A DNA stretch of 59,790 bases, from positions 2,092-61,881 of the forward strand of contig JAPLQC010000056.1 of assembly GCA_026399895.1 (NCBI GenBank). The letters run 5' to 3'. Shown here piece after piece: positions 53,904 to 59,790 of the stretch; position 1 is the stretch's first letter, and every line of letters begins with the position of its first letter. The translations under genes were made by a program, and so were the position numbers. The notes under the pieces were generated by a model. It saw only the letters and a list, made by a program, of their open reading frames with translations, did no database searches and had not been told where the DNA came from. This DNA comes from Burkholderiales bacterium. Lineage in GTDB: Bacteria; Pseudomonadota; Gammaproteobacteria; Burkholderiales; Burkholderiaceae_D.

Positions 53904-54144
53904 TGGCTTTCCTCATGCTGATGATGCGTCGCTCAGTTTCGTTTCTGGGTGTCCATACGACAACCACCATTCGCCGGTCCAGCTTTCCAACTGAAATAAA
54001 GCGCCGCTCTGGGTAATCTCTCCTCAGGTCTTCCAAAGTGAAGTGGTGTCCGGCAAACAGCTCTCCGACCCGAGCAAAATCAAGCCCTCGCTCAATCAAA
54101 GTCCGTTCCCGCTTTTCTGGGTCGTACGAGAGGAAGAGCTGCAT
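53857..54144 (-). CDS. brnT: BrnT family ribonuclease toxin
   Basis: The 95-residue RelE-fold toxin shows the BrnT pattern: YDPEKRERTLIERGLDFARVGELF near the N-terminus, the strand pair RRFISVGKLDRRMVVVVWTPR and the C-terminal RRIISMRKANEREQARY. BrnT cleaves mRNA when free. It is the first gene of the brnT-brnA operon and overlaps brnA by 47 bases, more than the few bases usual for such pairs. Confidence 0.93.
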   Translation of the reverse strand: MQLFLSYDPEKRERTLIERGLDFARVGELFAGHHFTLEDLRRDYPERRFISVGKLDRRMVVVVWTPRNETERRIISMRKANEREQARYGYHLDGS

Positions 54145-54150
54145 TATTGT

Positions 54151-54210
54151 AGTAACAAAAAAAGGTTAACTCAAGCCCGAATAGGGCGTGAGTATTAAAT
54201 TTTTGTTACT
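54151..54210. promoter_or_regulatory. 60-base nested palindrome upstream of brnT
   Basis: AGTAACAAAA (54151-54160) and TTTTGTTACT (54201-54210) are a perfect 10-base inverted repeat 40 bases apart, enclosing a second repeat (CTCAAGCCC / GGGCGTGAG with one mismatch, loop GAATA). It begins 7 bases above the brnT start. It may be a BrnA operator, a terminator for the glutathione transferase operon, which reads towards it, or both. Confidence 0.6.
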
Positions 54211-54301
54211 TTTTGAGCACCTCGATGGTGCCGAAAACCAAGGTGTTTCTGCGGCTTGAGGCCTAGATTGGGTTTAACGTGGCGGCTAACCCACAGAGAC
54301 G

Positions 54302-54994
54302 CTACCGCGCCTTGTACTGCTCCGCGCCGAACAGCACTGCCTTAGCCTTGTCATCAATAAGTGGTCTGCGCAGATCGGCAAGAACCTGAACACCGCGCTG
54401 AACGGCTGTCCGCGCCGCGATCTCGTCATGCCAGCGTTTAGCATGGGGGTAGCGTGCCCAGTCGATGCCTTGGTTTTGCGTGGAGCGTGTCCAAGGGAAG
54501 GTGGCAATATCTGCAATGGTGTAACTATCACCGGCGATGTAGCGGTGCTGCGAAAGCTGCTTGTCGAGCACACCATACAGTCTGGCGGCTTCGTTGCTGT
54601 AGCGCTGAATACCGTACTCGATTTTTTCCGGGGCGTAGATACGGAAGTGATGCGCCTGACCGAGCATGGGCCCAAAGCCACCCATCTGCCACATCAACCA
54701 CTGCAGCACATTAAATTTCTCGCGATCAGTATCGCCAAGAAAGCGGTTCACTTTGCTGGCGAGATACACCAGAATCGCACCTGATTCAAACAGCGACATC
54801 GGTTTGCCATCCGGGCCATTGGGGTCGACGATTGCCGGTACTTTGTTGTTCGGCGAGATCGCTAAAAACTCAGGCGTGAACTGATCACCGGCACCAATAT
54901 CAATGGCATGGGCGCGATAGGGAAGGCCGCATTCTTCCAGCAGAATATGAATCTTGTGGCCATTGGGCGTCGGCCAGGAGTAGACATCAATCAT
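54302..54994 (-). CDS. Glutathione S-transferase, YfcG/Ure2p-like
   Basis: The 230-residue protein starts MIDVYSWPTPNGHKIHILLEE, the N-terminal thioredoxin fold of YfcG-type transferases with Thr/Asn in place of Ser/Tyr/Cys. It continues with PNNKVPAIVDPN and FESGAILVYLA (glutathione site), then a helical C-terminal domain with IADIATFPW. YfcG uses glutathione to reduce disulfides. It is the last gene of a five-gene minus-strand operon, 26 bases after the acyl-CoA dehydrogenase. Confidence 0.92.
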   Translation of the reverse strand: MIDVYSWPTPNGHKIHILLEECGLPYRAHAIDIGAGDQFTPEFLAISPNNKVPAIVDPNGPDGKPMSLFESGAILVYLASKVNRFLGDTDREKFNVLQWLMWQMGGFGPMLGQAHHFRIYAPEKIEYGIQRYSNEAARLYGVLDKQLSQHRYIAGDSYTIADIATFPWTRSTQNQGIDWARYPHAKRWHDEIAARTAVQRGVQVLADLRRPLIDDKAKAVLFGAEQYKAR

Positions 54995-55020
54995 GATCGT
55001 TTGATGGAAAGTTTAAAGAA

Positions 55021-56253
<1,233 letters not shown>

Positions 56254-56284
56254 CGAAGTCTCCTGATTATTTTTGATTGATAGG

Positions 56285-57346
56285 TTAAATAGAAGTAGCA
56301 CCGCTGGCGTAGGCCCAGCCTAGTTCTGCCATGGGTCGTGTCGCTTGTGCGTTGCGTAGTGCTTCTTCACTAGCAGCAGTGCCGTCTTGGTAGCGCTTCA
56401 TGATGCCTTGCAGGATGCCGGCCATACGGAACAAGTTATACGCGAGGTAGAACCGAAAATCTTCGGCACGAATTGAAATGCCGGTTCGCTCGCTGTAACG
56501 GGCGATATAGTCTTTTTCATTTGGAATGCCGAGCGCTTCAAGATCAAGCCCGCCAATGCCGCGATAGACGCCGGGCGCAATATGCCAGCTCATGCAGTGA
56601 TACGAGAAATCTGCCAGCGGGTGCCCCAGCGTTGATAGCTCCCAATCGAGCACAGCGAGGATACGTGGCTCAGTCGGATGGAAAATCACATTATCGAGCC
56701 GGTAATCACCATGCACGATCGTGGTGATCTCACCATCCGGTATGTGCTGCGGTAGCCATTCGATCAATGACTCCATCGCAGCGATATGCTCGGTCTCGGC
56801 CGCTTTGTATTGCCGGGTCCAGCGATCAATTTGACGGGAGAAGTAGTTACCGGGTTTACCGTAGGTTTCTAAGCCGATCGCTTGGTAATCAACGCGGTGC
56901 AATAGAGCAATTACGCGATTCATTTCATCGTAGATGGCAGCGCGCTCAGTAGGGCTCATGCCGGGTAGTGCCTGATCCCACAAGACACGGCCCTCGATAA
57001 ACTCCATCACATAAAACGCACGACCAATGACAGATTCATCCAGGCACAGCGCGTACTGTTTAGCGACCGGAAAATCAACGCGCGAGAGCGCATCCATGAC
57101 ACGAAACTCGCGATCGATCGCGTGCGCAGAGGGAAGCAATAGCGTCGCTGGTGCAGGTTTGGTACGCAGCACGTAATGCTGGCCGCCCGCGCTCAGCTTG
57201 TAGGTAGGGTTGGACTGCCCACCAGAAAAGCGTTCGATCTGCAGCTCGCCCGCAAAGCCCTCAACATGCTGGCGCAGATAGCCTGCAAGCGCATCGACAT
57301 CAATGCTCATCGATGAGGTAGTGCGCTCATTGCTAGATTGGGTCAT
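56285..57346 (-). CDS. Phosphotransferase (APH-type kinase), ACAD10/11 N-domain-like
   Basis: The 353-residue protein has an aminoglycoside-phosphotransferase fold: [23 protein letters not shown] (nucleotide lysine region), the catalytic [13 protein letters not shown] (His212-Gly-Asp214) and the metal-binding LDWE (Asp234). In ACAD10/11 and bacterial LvaA the same domain phosphorylates 4-hydroxyacyl-CoA before the dehydrogenase acts. The ATG at 57346 lies 7 bases after the phosphatase gene stop. It is a metabolic kinase by context, not a resistance enzyme. Confidence 0.9.
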   Translation of the reverse strand: MTQSSNERTTSSMSIDVDALAGYLRQHVEGFAGELQIERFSGGQSNPTYKLSAGGQHYVLRTKPAPATLLLPSAHAIDREFRVMDALSRVDFPVAKQYALCLDESVIGRAFYVMEFIEGRVLWDQALPGMSPTERAAIYDEMNRVIALLHRVDYQAIGLETYGKPGNYFSRQIDRWTRQYKAAETEHIAAMESLIEWLPQHIPDGEITTIVHGDYRLDNVIFHPTEPRILAVLDWELSTLGHPLADFSYHCMSWHIAPGVYRGIGGLDLEALGIPNEKDYIARYSERTGISIRAEDFRFYLAYNLFRMAGILQGIMKRYQDGTAASEEALRNAQATRPMAELGWAYASGATSI

Positions 57347-57353
57347 GGTGATC

Positions 57354-58058
57354 TCAAATGCCGCGTGATTGACGGTACTGATGAAACAAAGCCTCCATCG
57401 TCGTGCCGCGCGATTCTGCTTGCAGGGTAGAGGGCGGTGAGTAGTTAACAATTCTGACTACCCAGTCAATCGCAGCCTCGCCGACATCCAGTACGTTGAT
57501 GCAGCCCGCGGTTTGCGCGAGGTTACCCATAAAAATCCGCTGACCCGTCAAGGCGTACGACAATATCGCGCGGTTTACACCGCCGTGCAGTACGACGAGC
57601 ACGGTATCCCAATCAGGATCGGCACGTAGTTTGTCGACTGCAGGATGGATCCGATCGAGCAACTCACCCACGCTTTCGCCACCTAAAAACTGAAGGTGTT
57701 CAGGTGCGATACCTTCGAAGGCTGCCGTGAACGCAGCGCGTAACTCTGTATCCGGAATGCTGGAGAGTTTACCGCCGCGAATCTCAACGAACTCTGGCCA
57801 TTCCTCAAGCGCGATGTCTTGCCCGGTTTCAGCCAGTACTCGCGTAGCGGTCTCAACGGTACGCGGCAAGCCCGACACAATCACGCGATCAAACTTGACG
57901 CCATGTTCCGCGAACACACGCCCAGCGGCGCTGGCTTGCTCACGCCCTGCATTGTTGAGTGGAACTGACTCGGGCAGTACCGGTTTGCCAGCACTGTCAA
58001 AGTAAGTGACGCTACCGTGCCGCATCAGATAGATGCGGCGCCGTGGATTGAAACTCAT
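57354..58058 (-). CDS. Histidine phosphatase family protein
   Basis: The 234-residue protein has the RHG motif at residues 13-15 (LMRHGS) with phosphorylated His14, VSGLPRTVETA for the second phosphate ligand, and LVVLHGGVNRAIL with the second catalytic His. This is the phosphoglycerate-mutase/acid-phosphatase branch. The start at 58058 overlaps the hydratase stop by 4 bases, the longer frame being inside that gene. Its place between a hydratase and a kinase suggests a role in a phosphorylated acyl-CoA intermediate or in clearing CoA by-products; unproven. Confidence 0.9.
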   Translation of the reverse strand: MSFNPRRRIYLMRHGSVTYFDSAGKPVLPESVPLNNAGREQASAAGRVFAEHGVKFDRVIVSGLPRTVETATRVLAETGQDIALEEWPEFVEIRGGKLSSIPDTELRAAFTAAFEGIAPEHLQFLGGESVGELLDRIHPAVDKLRADPDWDTVLVVLHGGVNRAILSYALTGQRIFMGNLAQTAGCINVLDVGEAAIDWVVRIVNYSPPSTLQAESRGTTMEALFHQYRQSRGI

Positions 58059-58834
58059 CGGTAATCTGCCTTTCTTTTTTCCAGAAAGGCCGTGATGCCC
58101 TCCAAGCCATCGCGGTGATGCAGTGCTTCGACAAAGCACTGCTTCTCTGCATTGAAATGCGTACTCAGCGTATTCGCTGGTGCGTCATGCAGTAGCGATT
58201 TAATACCTGCGCAGGCGTTTGGCGAAAGGCCGGCAAACTGTTCAGACCACTTCAGTGCCTCATCCAGCGCCGTGCCGTTAGCAACCACTCGGTTCACCAC
58301 ACCTGCCTGATGCAGGCGCGCTGCAGTCACCGCCTGACCCTCCAGCAGTATCTCGGTGGCGAGTTGGCGCGGTAAAGCCTGCGACAAGAACCATGAACCG
58401 CCACCGTCCGGGGTCAGCCCGACTTTGACATAGGCCATCACGAATTTAGCCGACTCGGCGGCAACAATCAGATCGCAGGCCAGCGCCAGGGAAAAACCCG
58501 CACCAGCCGCTGGCCCTTCAACCGCGGCAATCACCGGCTTGCTGCAGTCGCGGATAGCAGCCACCCAGCTGTGCAGCTGATCGATGGAATTTGCCTGCAC
58601 CGAGCGGTCTTTGGCCCGGTTCTCGAGCAAACGGTTCAAATTGCCGCCCGCGCAAAACACATCACCGGCGCCCGTGAGCACGATGCAGCGCACCGCAGGA
58701 TCGCGTTCGGCGGTCTCCAGCGCCTCTACACCGGCGGCGTACATATCCGGGTGCAGCGCGTTCTTAGCGCCGGGGTTCGACAGGGTTAGCACCAGGGTGT
58801 GTTCGTGGCGCGAGGCAAGCAGTTCGGCTGGCAT
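58055..58834 (-). CDS. Enoyl-CoA hydratase/isomerase family protein
   Basis: The 259-residue crotonase-fold protein has the CoA-binding NPGAKNALHPDM, the oxyanion-hole FCAGGNLNRLL and KPVIAAVEGPAAGAGFSLALACDL, and the GLTPDGGGSWFLS catalytic region with Asp in place of the second Glu. Hydratase, isomerase and oxepin-CoA hydrolase members share these features; substrate is uncertain. It is the first gene of the minus-strand operon and shares a 4-base overlap with the phosphatase gene. Confidence 0.9.
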   Translation of the reverse strand: MPAELLASRHEHTLVLTLSNPGAKNALHPDMYAAGVEALETAERDPAVRCIVLTGAGDVFCAGGNLNRLLENRAKDRSVQANSIDQLHSWVAAIRDCSKPVIAAVEGPAAGAGFSLALACDLIVAAESAKFVMAYVKVGLTPDGGGSWFLSQALPRQLATEILLEGQAVTAARLHQAGVVNRVVANGTALDEALKWSEQFAGLSPNACAGIKSLLHDAPANTLSTHFNAEKQCFVEALHHRDGLEGITAFLEKRKADYR

Positions 58835-58922
58835 AGTGGGTAGGGGATTTGTTGTCGCCCGGAATGATAGACTGCATGGCCAAGGATGGAAACACCTTCA
58901 TCGGCACCAGAGGAGAGGCGGC

Positions 58923-59566
58923 ATGATCGTACTGTGTGGGTTTGCGGCGAGTAATTACTACAACAAGGTCAAGCTGGCCCTGCTTGAAAAAGCGATTCCG
59001 TTCGAGGAAAAGCTGCAATGGCCTGATCGATCTGCCGAGCTACTGGCTCAATCGCCCTTGGGTAAATTGCCTTATTTCGAGATCAATGGGCAGGCCCTCT
59101 GTGAATCGCAAGTGATGGTGGACTATTTGGAGTCCGCTTACCCGCAGACACCGCTGCTGCCCAAAGATCCGCTTGCCGCTGCCAAGGTGCGTGAGCTGAT
59201 CCAGTTCATCGAGCTACATCTCGAGCTGGTTGCACGCGATTTGTACGGCGAAGCATTCTTCGGTGGTAAAGCGAGCGATGAACGCAAAGCGCTCGCCCAT
59301 AAACAACTCAAACGTAGTGCGAAGGCACTTGCGCAGTTAGTCAGCTTCGATCCGTATATCGCGGGGAGCGAATTTGGCTTGGCGGATTGCGCCGCAGCAG
59401 TTCATCTCCCGATAATCTCAATGACCACCAAGGCTATCTACGGTGAAGATGTGCTAAAGAGTACTTAAAGCGGCTAGCTGAGCGACCCAGCGTGCAGCAG
59501 GTGAGTGCCGACCGAAAAGAAAATACCGAGCTCATGCGTGAGTGGCGCGCATCGCTTAAGGGGTGA
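58923..59566 (+). pseudogene. Glutathione S-transferase, C-terminus disrupted by a frameshift
   Basis: From the ATG at 58923 (AGGAG about 11 bases upstream) a GST runs in frame to 59468: MIVLCGFAASNYYNKVKLALLEKAIPFEE, PLGKLPYFEINGQALCES and IAGSEFGLADCAAAVHLP. The frame stops after DVLKST. The family's expected C-terminus continues in another frame at about 59458-59566 (EYLKRLAERPSVQQ, then SADRKENTELM), with some codons apparently missing between them. This looks like a small deletion that shifted the frame. The shortened 181-residue product might still fold, so pseudogene status is probable rather than certain. Confidence 0.75.
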
Positions 59567-59591
59567 TGTGCATTGCGTAAGATGTATTCGC

Positions 59592-59790
59592 TTAGCGCGC
59601 GATGTTGGATGGCCTATTAGCCCAAGCAATCAAGCCAGCGTCATTCTCATAGCGCGCGACCCACTGCTCCGGGGTGGTGATCTCAAACAAGCCAAGTTTA
59701 CGAACGCGACGCGCTAGTTTAAGGAGTGCTTTGTCTTTCGATATCAGATAGTGAGCGCCACTGGTGGCGGCTAGCTCGAGGAATTTCTGA
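59592..59790 (-). CDS. PIN-domain protein, C-terminal fragment (5' beyond window)
   Basis: A minus-strand frame is open from the window edge to a TAA at 59592-59594 (66 residues visible). It reads KFLELAATSGAHYLISKDK, then ALLKLARRVRKLGLFEI and TPEQWVARYEN. This is the C-terminal part of the 'putative toxin-antitoxin PIN family', in which Asp of the S/T-x-D-x-x-L segment is a catalytic metal ligand. The partner gene, if any, lies outside. The start is beyond the window. Confidence 0.75.
   Translation of the reverse strand, partial: QKFLELAATSGAHYLISKDKALLKLARRVRKLGLFEITTPEQWVARYENDAGLIAWANRPSNIAR

Overview
The window is a chromosomal piece of a betaproteobacterium, most likely of the order Burkholderiales. 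The evidence is gene content and order: nuoL-nuoM-nuoN followed by a DUF2818 gene, rne divergent from rluC, the yceD-rpmF-plsX-fabH-fabD-fabG-acpP-fabF block, rpoE-rseA-degP, and lepA-lepB-DUF4845-rnc-era-recO-pdxJ-acpS-nagZ. Genus cannot be told from the sequence alone. Coding density is high and most of the window is moderately GC-rich; the 41-54 kb part is visibly more AT-rich and patchy.

Layout. 1-4.1 kb: end of the complex I (nuo) operon. 4.1-7.2 kb: a NUDIX hydrolase, a copper-exporting P-type ATPase and a convergent, overlapping copper chaperone. 7.3-15.3 kb: RNase E with a long leader, the divergent pseudouridine synthase RluC, then a HAD phosphatase, a Rieske protein, an SppA-type peptidase, an RsmI-family methyltransferase and Maf/YceF. 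15.4-21.8 kb: ribosomal protein L32 and the fatty-acid synthesis cluster, largely joined by 4-base start/stop overlaps. 21.8-25.5 kb: a YgfX-like membrane protein, sigma-E, a very short anti-sigma factor and DegP; no rseB is present. 25.6-36.0 kb: the lepA to pgsA block (translation factor, signal peptidase, RNase III, Era, RecO, PdxJ, AcpS, NagZ, UvrC, PgsA). 36.0-41.3 kb: tRNA-Gly(GCC) behind a consensus promoter, tRNA-Cys(GCA), a complete five-gene branched-chain amino-acid-type ABC importer, and tRNA-Leu(UAA).

41.3-54.3 kb is an accessory region starting at tRNA-Leu. It holds an orphan MNT nucleotidyltransferase, an AT-rich unknown gene, a GNAT enzyme, several cupins, small secreted proteins, a DUF4258/HTH toxin-antitoxin pair with a palindromic operator-like site, and a BrnT/BrnA pair. 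The most unusual part is 47.9-50.8 kb. A perfect LexA box precedes a UmuD-like protein whose catalytic Ser and Lys are both replaced. The next gene encodes an exported MORN-repeat caspase-family protease with an intact His/Cys dyad and a 12-residue EF-hand loop.

54.3-58.8 kb is a compact minus-strand operon: enoyl-CoA hydratase, histidine phosphatase, APH-type kinase, acyl-CoA dehydrogenase and a glutathione transferase. It resembles the split bacterial counterpart of ACAD10/11 and the Lva hydroxyacyl-CoA pathway. The window ends with a frame-disrupted glutathione transferase and the 3' part of a minus-strand PIN-domain gene.
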